From contig JAVSML010024314.1 of the NCBI GenBank assembly GCA_038503035.1, forward strand, positions 310,001 to 374,000: DNA of 64,000 nucleotides. The letters are read 5' to 3'. The DNA comes from Crocodylus rhombifer (Eukaryota; Chordata; Crocodylia; Crocodylidae). The translations under genes were made by a program, and so were the position numbers. The notes under the pieces were generated by a model. It did no database searches, was not told the origin of the DNA, and was given only the letters and a program-made list of their open reading frames with translations. Below are positions 12,055 through 22,814 of this stretch, piece after piece (the stretch's first letter is position 1; each line of letters starts with the position of its first letter).

Positions 12055-13332
12055 TCATTTATTCTTTGCTAATTTTTGCTTTTTCCTTAATTTTTGCTTA
12101 GTTTAGTTCAGCAATTAAGAATATAGGTTGTGAAATAATGCTTTTTGTGCATTTTGTCATAATGTTGGAGTCAGTCATGGAGTCCTGACTGTTGCAGCAA
12201 TCTAGCTGGATTGCTGAAAGGATTTGGCAATATATACTCTATATACTCTTCAAAAATCCACTTAGTACAGACAGGTCTCATGAGGGCAGAATGGAAAACA
12301 AGAGGTGAAGAGGCAATGAGCATAAAAGGTCTGTCTGTCTAGCGTGTGTCTGAACAGCATGTGATGTAGTTGGGAGTAAAGGTGGAATAGCAAAAAAGAA
12401 TGTAAATCTTACCTCTGAGGACATCCCATCGCTTCATGCTGAGCTCATCCTTCTCTAACTTGCTGGTTAACCAACGTACTCCAGTGGCCAAGATGGCAGC
12501 CAGAAATTGGCTAGACAGAAATGATGCTCACTGCATATTTCTTTAACAGGCCATGCCTCATCTGACAAAAAGGAAAGGAATGCCAAAGGAATCAGCAGCT
12601 TTACTCTGTACCATTGTAGGATTTGCCATCACTGGAATAATCTTCTTTTAAGTTAGTTTTATAGGCAAAATTTTCTGGGAAAGCAGCAATGCCCTTAGGA
12701 TCCGACCAAGAAATTGCTAAAACTGGGGGTGAGGATGAAAAATGTATTTAAAATGTTTTGACATTGCTATAATACTGGATATAGATGCTATAGAATCAAT
12801 TAACTCTCTAATAAACACTCTATAAAAGACTGAAATAGGAGAAACATCCTTCACTCTCTGAAAGAAGTGTAACCCCAGGACCCCAATAAACTGGAAACTA
12901 TGGCACTCTCTTCTGCTGTTGTGCACCCAAAACTATTATGGAAATTGTCTTGGTAAGTTTCAATTGCTTCCACATTGCTTGGATAAGGACCAAAACTGCT
13001 TTTCTTCCAACTTGCTGTCTGTCAAGCTATTCTTTTCATATCCTGCTCTCTCTGGGGCTCCGAAAGTATCCAATAAATTGAATAGCTACAAAAGCTGGCA
13101 TAAACCTTTGTTCTCTAATTATACCTTGTTCAGGCAGTACCTTAGTAGTGTACCTTAGCTGGGTTTGTGGACTCACAAGAAACCTGACAGAAATCACTAT
13201 GTCTTTACCTGATTCCTCCTTTCTGGGGTGTTTGTCCTGACACCTTTGTATTTACTAAGTAACACATGGTTTTTTCCATGGATTTCTATGGGACAATTAA
13301 ATAGGATTTATGCTCCCATTACTCCTGTAAAA
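12055..13332. other. Mostly unique DNA with one short candidate frame
   Basis: No repeat family is recognised. A 32-codon frame at 12553-12651, listed separately, is the only item of note. Short frames at 12717-13158 have no recognisable features. Confidence 0.45.
12553..12651 (+). other. Short reading frame with hydrophobic C-terminal tail (speculative)
   Basis: A 32-codon ATG-to-TAA frame. The ATG has G at -3 and sits 3 nt after TTTCTTTAACAG, a plausible splice acceptor. The product would have a basic N-terminus (TKRKGMPKE) followed by about 16 hydrophobic residues ending in GFAITGIIFF, the general form of a tail-anchored micropeptide. I recognise no homologue, and a frame this short can occur by chance. 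Confidence 0.12.
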
Positions 13333-13568
13333 CAGTGTTTCTCAACCAGTGGAACATGTCCCATTGATGGGGTGTGAAGGTCATTTAGGTGGGACTTCAA
13401 TTCAGTTGAAAATTTCCATTAATAATTAATATAATACTAAAATGCATGTAAACATAAAAATACACTTCTTGGAAAAAGTGGGGTTTTGTTTTTATCATGG
13501 TGGGACCAGGGTTTTTTGACAAAATGGCTCGTGGGACGTAAGGTGCAAAAGGTTGAGACCCACCGCTG
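13333..13568. mobile_element. hAT-like MITE
   Basis: Begins CAGTGTTTCTCAACCAGTGG and ends AAAGGTTGAGACCCACCGCTG-like sequence, whose reverse complement again gives a CAG...CTCAACC terminus. Such ends are typical of hAT non-autonomous elements in vertebrates. The interior is AT-rich and non-coding. A clean 8-bp duplication is not visible. Confidence 0.7.
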
Positions 13569-13690
13569 TAAAGTATTTTAATACACGAGGGTTTAAGTGG
13601 AGGTATAAGTCCATGAGATTGAGTGGCAAAACTCAGCACATAAAAGGTACCAGTTAATGGGAGTAGAGGTTTAGAGAATCTGTCACTAAG

Positions 13691-14334
13691 GCCGCTGGCA
13701 AACACTCAGCTAAAAAGTAGACGGGATCTGATCCCTAATCCCAATGATTATCCCTCCTGCCATGCCATACATGCATGACAGGGACATGATTGTGGGATCA
13801 GGGATTGGATCCCAATTTTGCCCAATTGCCAGGGCAGAGGAAGCCTGGTATCGTGACCTCAAGCTCCCCAGGCACTAGCAAGGAACAAGGCAGTTGCCCA
13901 GTGCACATGGAGCTGAGAGTCCTAGTCAATTGATTAGCAATCCTAGCCAGGGGAGCACACTGGAGCCTTGAAGTGGGGGGTGTTGAAATGTTCTGGTGCA
14001 CTCTTGCAGCTGGGAGTGTCAGGCTACTGATTGGCCCTCCAAGCTGTGGAAACATGCCGGAGCCCTGAAAGGTTTCAAGGCTCCAGTGTGCTCCTGAGGC
14101 TGGGAGACGCATTTAGCTGATGCGGCTCCCAAACTTGGGAGTGCACCAGCCATGTGTTCAATTTCAGACATGATGGAAACAAGCCACAAAATTATTACAT
14201 GTATTTTGTGTAATAATTTTATGACTTATTCTCTGTTTTATCACGCCTTTAATTGTATGCATGTGTGGGTGGGTTACTACTTAAGATGTTATAAACTGGT
14301 TAATCACGTCTTAAGTGTAATGTTTGCCATGGGC
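13691..14334. mobile_element. DNA element with GGCAAACA termini and internal palindromes
   Basis: The left end GCCGCTGGCAAACACT matches the reverse complement of the right end, GCCCATGGCAAACATT. Inside are two more inverted pairs: arms of about 42 bp at 13721-13762 and 13771-13812 (core words GGGATC, ATCCCT, CATGC), and a perfect 21-bp pair at 13952-13972 and 14074-14094. The right third is AT-rich and resembles, inverted, the left part of the element at 32828. Flanks share CTAA. No transposase. Confidence 0.6.
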
Positions 14335-15073
14335 CTAAATTAGAGCTGTTGCTATAATCTCTGTTTAGTTCATTCTTTTGCTGTTTCCTTTATGGACAGG
14401 TCATAAGTAACAAAAGAAATGAAAAGGATAGCATTCTATTCATTCGTGCTGTTTGATGTATTGCAGTTTATACTCAGGTTGAAATCTGTCATCCACTGCT
14501 GCTGTAGTTTCTTCTTTTCACAAACTTTGATTTTAAAAAAAGGATACAGTTCTTTAATGAATTTGCCTTTTTTGCCACACAACTCTGTGTCACCAGATTT
14601 TGAGTTTAACAATGTTTCCCACCTCATTTAATTTTAACCCAGTTCTGGCATACTTCTTAACAGACTGAGCTCTTTGAATGTTACTACTACAGCTTTCACT
14701 TTCTTTTGTGTTTATTTTAGCTGCTCTTTTTGAATGTGTTTGTGCATATGCTGGATGGAAATAATTGGAGGGAAGGGGAGTTTGAGATCAGACAAAATTA
14801 CATTGCAGTTCAGAGAGGGATTGTTCCCGAGGAGTCCTTGTGTCTGACTGAGAGAATGATGTGGAACTGTACATCTATCCTATCTTAAGAGTATCTTAAA
14901 GCCACAGGTGAATTCCAGTTGTTTACTGACCAGACATGACAGCAAGCAACTCCTTCATTTCTTCATTCTGGGCAAAGAATTGCCTGTCTAATCATAAGTA
15001 GATTTTTTTAGAGAGTGCTAAATTATTTTTTCCTCTGTGTCTAGTCATTCCTTTGCCTATTCGGTGAGAATTA
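14335..15073. other. No recognised feature
   Basis: AT-rich non-coding DNA. The opposed short frames at 14419-14631 share one stretch and do not resemble any protein. Confidence 0.5.
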
Positions 15074-15165
15074 CAGATTCATAGATGCTAGGGTCGGAAA
15101 GGACCTCAACAGATCATTGAGTCCGAACTCCTACCTAGGCAGGAATGAGTGCTAGGGTCAGATGA
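15074..15165 (-). mobile_element. CR1 LINE 3'-end fragment
   Basis: Forward text ATTCATAGATGCTAGGGTCG followed by GAAAGGACCTCAACAG is the reverse complement of a CR1 3' untranslated end. Only the last 90 bp are present. It lies just before a longer CR1 fragment in the same orientation but with a different 3' sequence, so the two are separate insertions. Confidence 0.75.
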
Positions 15166-15203
15166 ACAAGAGGTTCTTATTTTTGCCATTTATTATGGTT
15201 TTT

Positions 15204-16105
15204 CATAGAATCATAGAAGACTTGGGTTGGAAGGGACCTCAGGAGGTCATCTAGCCCAACCCCCTGCTCAAAGCAGGATCAGCCCCAACGAGATCATCCC
15301 ATCCAAAGTTTTATTCGGCAGGATTTTGAAACCCTGCAAGGATGGATCTTCCACCTCTCTAGGAAACCTGTTCCAGTGTTTTACTACCCTCCTAGTGAGA
15401 AAATTCTTCTGAATATGTAATTTAAACTTCTTTTGCTGCAACTTGTGACCATTGCTCCTTGTTCTGTCATCTGCCGTCACTGAGAATAGCTTAGCTCCAT
15501 CCTCTTTTGAACCCCCTTCAGGTAGTTCAAGGCTGTTTTTAAGTCTCCTCTTCTCTGAACTAAATAAACCCAGTTCCCCCAGTCTTTCCTCGTAAGTTAT
15601 GTCCCCCATCCCCCTCACCATGTTGTTGTCCTCCACTGGACTCTCTCTAATTTGTCCACATCCTTTTTGTAGTTGGGGAGGTGGGAGGGGCAAAACTGAA
15701 CACAGTACTCCAGATATGGCCTCACCAGTGCTAAATAGAGAAGGATAATTACTTCCCTTGACCTACTGGCAACCTACCTACCGATGCAGCCCAGCTGTTA
15801 ACTTTCTTGGCAACAAGGGCACACTGCAGGCTCATATTCAGCTTATTGTCCACTGTAACCCCTAGGTCATTTTCTGCAGAGCTCCTGCCCAGCCAGTCAG
15901 CCCCCAGCTTGTACTGGTGCATGGGATTCTTCTGTCCTAAGTGCAGGACTGTGCACTTGTCCTTTTTGAACCTTATGAGATTCCTTTTGGTACAATTCTC
16001 CAATTTGGCTACATTACTCTGAATCCTAGACCTACCCTCTAGTGTATCTACTACTCCCCCCAGGATGGTGTCATTTGCAAACTTGCTGAGGGTGCACTTT
16101 TGTGA
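15204..16105 (-). mobile_element. 5'-truncated CR1 LINE (end of ORF2 and 3' UTR)
   Basis: A minus-strand CR1 ending at the left with TCATAGAATCATAGA-type sequence. Reading leftward, coding homology starts near 16105 at RT motif C, here FAND instead of FADD, then KCTVLHLGQKNP and ENDLGVTVDNKLNMS (frame 15749-16003). It continues into the C-terminal region GELGLFSSEKRRL, RTRSNGHKL and VVKHWNRFPREVEDPS (frame 15268-15693). The catalytic Asp of motif C is changed and the frame is interrupted. Everything 5' of motif C is missing, the usual result of incomplete reverse transcription. Not functional. Confidence 0.9.
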
Positions 16106-16829
16106 TGTGGCTATTTGTCCCTTGGAAACAAGCTTGAGAGGGCTAAACCCAATCTCTATAGGCCCCCATGCAGCAGTTATGTGGTACAGGATTGAGTTTT
16201 CAATCCATAGTATGTGGTTCTGGGCTTGAACAAGGAGCCTAGGTGGGTGGACAGGTTCATATATTCATATATCTATGAAATATGTATTTATATATTTCAT
16301 ATATTACCAGTCTCCAGATCCATACCCCCTTTGTATATCTTTTTATTGGTGTTATTAGTTTCTTCTGCTTGAGAGAGAAAAAGGAATTAATATCAGAACT
16401 AAAAAATAGTGGTTGTTTAGGTGCAACTAATTATGAATTGATTACATTTGTTGTTATACACAAACAGAATTAAGTCTAAATCACTAATACATGTGTGGTG
16501 GTGCCTTATAAAAGACCATTTTTACCAGTTTCACAAAGCTGAGAAGCAGTTATGAGCTGAATTAGCTGGGTGGGGAAAAACTTAAAAAGAAGTCTTTAAA
16601 AATATTTTACTAGATGCTTAAAAAACACAATCCTACAGTTAAGAAAGAAGACTACTCTGGTTTAAAAACCAAACCAAAACAACAACAACAAAAATTGTCC
16701 AGGCTTCAAGGGGAAGGGAAAGCAGCTATGCATATTATCTTTCTCATTTCAAATGGAATAGAAGGTAAGTTGAGAAAAAGTAATATGAATTAGAATCTAG
16801 ACATGAGGAAATGGATAAGGAAAGTAAAA
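16106..16829. other. Unrecognised DNA with AT-rich simple sequence
   Basis: No gene or transposon recognised. An imperfect ATATTCATATAT-type low-complexity stretch spans 16258-16305. Confidence 0.5.
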
Positions 16830-17305
16830 GGACAGAAGGAAATACCTAGATTCAGGAAAATTAGAAGCAATAAAATGCACTTTTAAAATATGATAAGGAC
16901 AAAAGGAATCCCAGCAATGGTATTAGTGGATACAAATGGCAGAATCATCAATAACAATGCTGAAAAATCAGACATGCTTAGTAAATATTTCTGTTCTATA
17001 CTTGGGATATGATGATGACCATGATGAAATCCTTTCTATACAAAAAGTGAGTAAGGATGATGTGAAATAGTAACTCCTGAATGTAAACCAGAGGTTCCAG
17101 ATAGCTTGCATTCAAGAATTTAAAGAACTGCTAAGTACCATTAGTACTGTTTTTAACAAGTTTCAGAACACAAGAAAAGTTCCCAAAAAAAGTTGTGACA
17201 ATATTTAGAAAGGGTACACAAGAAGATCTGGATAACTATAAGCCTGAAATCTAAGCCTGAAATCAGTCTTGGGAAATATATAGTTGCCTGATACAGTACT
17301 CAATT
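16830..17305 (+). mobile_element. Old CR1/L3-like LINE fragment (RT fingers region)
   Basis: Decayed coding homology to the N-terminal part of a CR1-type RT. Around 17185-17245 the text reads VTIFRKGTQEDLDNYKP, matching the VPIFKKGRRxDPxNYRP motif of the intact copy at 24.6-28 kb. Upstream words such as PDSLHSRI-like and PKKVV are also in order. Many stops and indels place it well before the younger CR1 copies. Confidence 0.65.
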
Positions 17306-17411
17306 AATAAATTATTAAAAGATAAGAGAGTATAATTCAATATTGAGTTTGTAGAAAAAAAGTTACACCAGAGTTTCCTGGATAAAACTAATAGTGTTAG
17401 TGTAATATATT

Positions 17412-17450
17412 TAGAATCACAAAAAGTTAGGATTGGAAGAGACCTCAGGA
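17412..17450 (-). mobile_element. CR1 3'-end scrap
   Basis: TAGAATCACAAAAAGTTAGG then ATTGGAAGAGACCTCAGG is a minus-strand CR1 terminus of about 40 bp. It stops exactly where the GC-rich repeat at 17451 begins, so that element probably landed in or replaced the rest. Confidence 0.6.
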
Positions 17451-18552
17451 AATGCAGGCACATGCCTACAGTGGCTCAGGCCAAAAGCTGGGGGGTGCTA
17501 GAGCAGCCGTTGGCTGCAGGGAAGCTGTGCTGCGGTGGTGGGGGGAAATGCTGCAGGGGGTGGAAATGGCATGGCCAGGCCCTGGCAGTAGCCTCAAGTG
17601 AACTGTTCAGGAGGGGATTTAATTCCCTACTCCCTGTCCTACCCACATGGATCCAAGCTGGGGTCCACCTCACACTCCCCATTCACTGCTGCAGTGGTGG
17701 GAGTGGGGGCACGGCCCAATGTGGCTGGCACGGCCCCCTGAGACAAAAGGGGAAAGAAGACGGTATATTTCCCCACTCTGGCCCCTCTGCCCCTGGGGGA
17801 TTGCAGCGGGGGTCTGCCTGCCCCCACTGCCACCGCCAATCACTCCCTTCATGAGGTAAGCGGTGGGATAAGCCACCTCCCTGCTTCCTCCACCAGATGC
17901 TGGAGGGAGGGGAGAAACAAGCCCCCTCCCTGCCCCCTCAAGTAAGGGGGTCATGCTGACCAGCCTCTGGCTGCGCCCTTGCCCCTGCCACTGGGATGGC
18001 ATTGGGACAGGGACCATGATGGGGGCAGCACACCCTCTCATGGTTTCCCTGGAGCGCAAGCCTCTTCCTGGCATGGTGCTGTGCTGCAGGTGGGGGTGGG
18101 GCAGGTAGAGCTGTTGCATACTGTGCGGGATGAGCGGTGGCATTGGGGGTCGGAGGAGCGGCCATAGCATCTCAAGCTGTCTCTAGCACTGCCGCTGCTC
18201 ACCTCACACAGTCTGTGGCAGCTCTGCCCACCCTGCAGTGCAGTCCCCTGTTGGGAAGAGGCTTCCACTCCCTGGGAAATCATGAGAGAGGGTGCCACCC
18301 CTGTTAGGGTCCCTCCCCCCTTGCTGCTCCAGCAGCACGGGCGGGGGTGTGGCCAGAGGCCTGCTGGCATGGCCCCCTTAGGTGAGAGGGCAGGGAGGAG
18401 GGTTTGAGCTCAATCAGTTATGTCTGATACTATGTTCAACCAGGTTTATCTGAAACTGGTTTTGGCCATTCTGAGACTGGTTTATGTACACTGAACTTAC
18501 ATTCTGTTACAGGCTTAAACCAGTTTCTGATCACTTAGACTGGTTTATGTGT
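17451..18552 (+). mobile_element. GC-rich interspersed repeat family, copy 1
   Basis: About 1.1 kb, much richer in GC than its surroundings and matched in order by 49930-51085. The left edge (ATGCAGGCACATGCCTACAG) pairs with ATGCAAGCACATGCCTGCAG at 49934. The right edge shares AACTGGTTTATGT and CCAGTTTCTGATCACTTA words. Between them a module like GGCATGGCCCCCTGAGGCAA occurs in both orientations. Open frames on both strands come from composition. No transposase, RT or LTR is visible, so the class is unresolved; a non-autonomous DNA element is my best guess. Confidence 0.7.
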
Positions 18553-18589
18553 GATGCTGCCCAAGTGTGATGCTGTAACAAAAACAACT

Positions 18590-19485
18590 ATGAAAATCCT
18601 GGAGTGCCTAACCAGGAGACTACTGAGTAGTGAGATTATGTTATTTATGTTCTTGACATGGATGTGACTTCTACTGAAATACTGTGTTCAGTTCTGTTGT
18701 CCATACTTCAAGGATTTTGAAAAATTGGAGAGCATGCAGAGAGGAGCCACAAAGTGATTGAAGGATTGGAAAGCATGTCTTACAGTGACAGGATTCTTTG
18801 GGTAAACGTGATATCTTTTATTAGGCCAACTAAAACAGTTGGAAAGATTCTTCTTTGCAAGCTTTCAGGTACAAACACCCTTCTTCCTTTCGTAACCAAA
18901 AGTTTGCAAAGAATAATTTTTCCAACTATTTGAGTTAGTCTAATAAATGTTATCACATTTACCCAAAGAACCTTGTCTGCCTATATCCTTATTTCAACAT
19001 GGCTATAACCAATGCTCCTGTCTTACACTGAAGAACTCAGGGACATCAATCTATTTAGGTTGCCAAAGAGAGGGTTAAAGGAAATACTTGATCATAGCCA
19101 ATAAGTACCTACATAGGGGAACAGAATTTTATAATAGACAGCTCTTCAATATAGCAGACAAAAGTATAACAAAATCCAGTGGTTGAAAGTTGAAGGTAGA
19201 TAAATATAAACCAGAAGTAAGGCACAACTTTTTAGCAGTGAAGTTATCATTGTAATTTATTATCTGGAGAACCTGCCAAGTATTATGGAGGAATCTCCAC
19301 CACTAGGAATGTTTAGAACAAGATTGTTAGGTCAAGATGATTTTTTCCCTAAGTGATATGCTTTAATTCAAACTCAGATATTAAACTTAAAAAAGAGGTT
19401 GATGAAAAGGTGTCCTACAGCCTGGATTATATAGGAGATCAGACTGGACACTTAGAAGTCCTGACCAGCCTTAAAAATCTATTAG
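18590..19485 (+). mobile_element. Old CR1/L3-type LINE 3' half, interrupted by a nested element
   Basis: Recognisable words include CTGTGTTCAGTTCTG, AGAGCATGCAGAGAGGAGCC, and near the end TATATAGGAGATCAGACTGG followed by CAGCCTTAAAAATCTAT, the typical L3/CR1 3' end. It is split by a 234-bp insertion (18785-19018). Coding frame is lost throughout. Confidence 0.8.
18785..19018. mobile_element. Foldback (palindromic) MITE nested in a CR1
   Basis: Flanked by direct repeats TGTCTTACA at 18776-18784 and 19019-19027, so this is a clean insertion. Most of the element is one long imperfect palindrome: the left arm (from GATTCTTTGGGTAAACGTGA through TTTGCAAGCTTTCAG, about 18791-18872) pairs with the right arm (about 18900-18980). 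A further 35 bp after the right arm (ATTTCAACATGGCTATAACC) resembles the tail of a SINE-like family. A related piece is at 21405-21440. Confidence 0.75.
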
Positions 19486-20726
19486 TCTTACAAGAGTTCA
19501 ATAACTTCCTCTCCCCTTTCTCACCTTTTCAATGTAGGATTGGCTAAACTGTTTTCGCTAACATAACAACAGCCTCCCCCTCCCCCCCCGCCACATTACC
19601 TTCACAATTTTTACGTTTTTTTGAGCAGGAAATTTTGGGGATGCTAGCTACAAGCTTGTAATCTTGGAATTTAAAGAATAGCATTTAGAGAAGTTTGGAA
19701 AAAACATTTTTATTTCCTGGCGGTTATTTGTTTCAGATAAAATTCTCTTGGACTGCTGAAATATAGTAGAAAATGAGGTGGGTTACTGAGCACTAAATTT
19801 TGGATCCTGTCACTCAACTGAATGTAGTAATGGGGAAAAACATATCATTGCAATATTTATGAATTAGAAAGTTTAGCCATTGGTAGAGGTAGTGGAAAAA
19901 GCTGTGCAGTTGATTGATTTTCCACAATTTCCAGAAAGCTAGTAGCTGACAAGATGAGTCACAAGGTAAGCTAAGCAGCATCCAGAAGACAAGAATTACT
20001 ATATGAACACTATCTTGTCTGGGAATTATTTGTTAAATATGTAAAATCTGTCTCCAGAGAAGGATAAGAACGTGACTGTAGGAATATGTAGTTATTATCT
20101 TCTGCTTTGTGTTAAGCATATTGAAAAAATGTGTGTTCTATTGTCAACTGCAAAAGAAATCTTTCTTCCTCTTGATTTGACAAATGTTTTCTTGAGAACA
20201 TCGGCTATGCATTATTTATGAGATCTTTTAAGACTTTCTAATATTCTGTAGTATGGTTATTATAAAATACATAAATTTAAAAATAATGATATATTGGGGA
20301 AGTTAAAATGAGTGCTTCACTTGCTGTGAACTTTATTATTCAATTGCAGTTGTGTAGTTCTTTTGGAAACAGAGATGATCTGGTTCCTTTCAGAACTCTT
20401 GTGCTGATAGAGAATATGAGTTGGATGGTTTACATGTTCTCAGGTTTTGGTCCTTTGAATTTATTTATTTTAAATTAAATAATAGTTTTGTGCATGACTG
20501 CAAGCTGCTTTATTATTAAACTAACTTGCATATTGAAACTTGTATGCTCTGAGCAAAATTCTCAACAGCAGAGCAGATGAAGCTGTGTGGAGTTCAGTGG
20601 AGTTTTGCTTGTTTACACCAGCATAACTGTCTGTCTTTATGTGCTCTGTTACATAAAAAATGTTTGCATTGTAAAAGATGATAATCTTGTTGAAAGAAGG
20701 AAGCAACTAGAATAGTTTAGTTTTCA
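19486..20726. other. No recognised feature
   Basis: AT-rich non-coding DNA with a short C-rich tract at 19573-19592. No repeat ends or exon signals that I can support. Confidence 0.5.
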
Positions 20727-21493
20727 CAGGGGACATCTACACAAGACACTTACTGTGCATTAGCCTAATAACACTGCACAGTAGTATTGCAGTTATTAAC
20801 TGTGCTAATAGCCTACTGCACAGTGTTATTAGGATAGTGCACAGTAAGCATTACAAAAAACTGTGCACCAGTGCTACTGCACATTCAGTTAGTACCTCTT
20901 ATTAAATGTTCTAAACTGATGTGCAGTTAACCAGACCAATATGACTACAATCTGGATACCTGACGCATGGGAGATATCAAACTTTAGCTGTTTTTTTAAA
21001 ATGAAATCTTCATAATTTTACAAGGAGGTTGCAAGTTTTACCACCTGAAACCTGAGACCCTGCTCTTGCATTTGTTTGAGGTAATTTGCATCATTACAGA
21101 GCCCAGAGACATTTCACCACATAAGAAATTCCTGCCCAGAAGAGCATCCTTTTTGTCTTCTGTGAATTATAAAATAGCATAATCAGAAGGAAATATGAAT
21201 ACATCCTGTTTGCCACCAAACAACTTCGAGGTAAACAGACTATTCCACATTTTCTCTGAGCCTAGCCAGCATAAAATGAACTGTGCCAAACAGGATATTT
21301 TACCATACCGTTAAATGTCCTATGAAATATGAAATTTCATTTTTACCTGAAAGACCTTTCACAATCTTTTCTCTTATGCCTGGAGAAGGGTGCTTGTTAG
21401 ACCAAATCTAGTTGGTCTAATAAAAGATGTCACCTCTGCCATGAGTTCTGATTCCAGTAACTAAGGTGCATTAATGAATGTGTAGACGTGCCT
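20727..21493. mobile_element. MITE of the ACTGCACAG-rich family, copy 2 (possibly interrupted)
   Basis: Left end CAGGGGACATCTACACAAG; right end at 21475-21493 reverse complements to TAGGCACGTCTACACATTC, so the ends pair. The first 210 bp carry the TACTGCACAG words shared with copies at 9355 and 21943. The middle (about 20950-21390) is AT-rich and looks unrelated. A 35-bp piece matching the foldback element of 18785 (TTGGTCTAATAAAAGATGTC) lies at 21411-21430. This may be one long element or two fragments. Confidence 0.5.
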
Positions 21494-21942
21494 ACAGCTG
21501 ACGTTGTGGACCTGACTGGAATTATAGCAGTGGGATTAAGTCTTATGAATTAAAAAAAAAAAAAGATGAAACTCCCAACCAATCAACCAACCAATCAAAG
21601 TGCTGTTACTCTGGAATTTGAAAAAACTTGTTATGCTGAGGTGCCATCATATTAAACATATTCCAAATGAATACTGAAAACTTCAGCTTTAAAAATGTAT
21701 CTTTGTTTAAATGTTTCAAGACTGTTCAAGCTTAAGCAATTTTTACGTCCCAAATTATTTTATTTGAAAAATGAAGACTGAGGATTTGGTTCCTCACAGA
21801 ACACAAAGTTCAGGGAGTAGGAGTAGACTTTTAGTTCCATGCTGAATGCTTTGTAGGCTGAATGCCTTCCATGCCGAATGCTGAATGCCAGATCTGATGG
21901 TCCTTTGCGCCTTTCTGAGTTGAGGCTACTTTGTTGGTCAGT
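21494..21942. other. No recognised feature
   Basis: Non-coding, with a 13-nt A run near 21552-21564 and short clustered direct repeats of GCTGAATGC (21841-21890). Confidence 0.45.
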
Positions 21943-22155
21943 GGCCGCATTGGCACAAAATGCTGATGAAGCATGATGAGAAGATACTGCTCAGTAGTAA
22001 TGAGCTACTGCACAGTTAGCGTCATCAAAAAAGCCATTTGGGGATGCTACTGTGCAGTAACTCCATATACTGAGCAGTCATTTGGTACTTGTCTATGCAA
22101 CTACTAAATAACTGCAGTAACAACTGTGCAGTCAGAGTCTCATGTAGATGCAGCC
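21943..22155. mobile_element. MITE of the ACTGCACAG-rich family, copy 3
   Basis: Left end GGCCGCATTGGCACAAA; right end reverse complements to GGCTGCATCTACATGAG. The interior has GAGCTACTGCACAGTTAGC, CTACTGTGCAGTAACTCC and AACTGTGCAGTCAG. No coding capacity. Confidence 0.65.
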
Positions 22156-22395
22156 AGTGTAATATAGAAAAAGACCTTGGGACCTATCTGAGGCCCTGGC
22201 TACAGTGCTATCACTTCATTAACTGTGACTTGTATAGATAAACCTGATTTAGGTTAAAATGATCTGGCTCAGAGACTATTATGTGGTATATAGAGCTCAA
22301 TGTGGGGTAGCTGCCCTAGTATTTACGCAGTTTCTTGAGAAGATGCTAAGCTCCATGACTGCATGATAGCAGTATCTAAGTTAGTTAGTTTAAAG

Positions 22396-22806
22396 CAGGG
22401 GTGCTCAACCTGTGGCCCATGGAGCCACTCCATCTGGCCTGCAGGTGGGAGTGATGGCCATATGCACACATCCTCCACCCACCAAACCCCCAACCCCTGC
22501 ACTGCTGGTCACAGTCATGTCATGCCCCCTCCCCTGCATCTGAATTGGGGCTGGACCACACCCCTTCCTACCACAGGGCTGGGTTGGGTTCAAGTCACAC
22601 CTCTTTCCCCTCACCAGGGCCAAGCCATGCTGCCTTTTCCCTTGCAGGGTTGGATTAGGCCTGAGCTACCCTGCACCCCACTCCACATGGCTAGATGGTG
22701 CTCATTGCACCGTGGTACCAGACTGAGAACACTGGTGGAACCTGGCCCAGGGACAATTGGGCCACTGCCTGTATGACCTGCCAAGGAAAAAGGTTGAGCA
22801 CCACTG
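22396..22806. mobile_element. hAT MITE with perfect 8-bp target duplication
   Basis: A 411-bp element flanked by GTTTAAAG at 22388-22395 and 22807-22814. Left end CAGGGGTGCTCAACC; the right end GGTTGAGCACCACTG differs from its reverse complement at one position. These are standard hAT characters. The GC-rich interior yields a 137-codon frame on plus (22363-22776) that begins outside the element and has no transposase motif. Confidence 0.93.
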
Positions 22807-22814
22807 GTTTAAAG

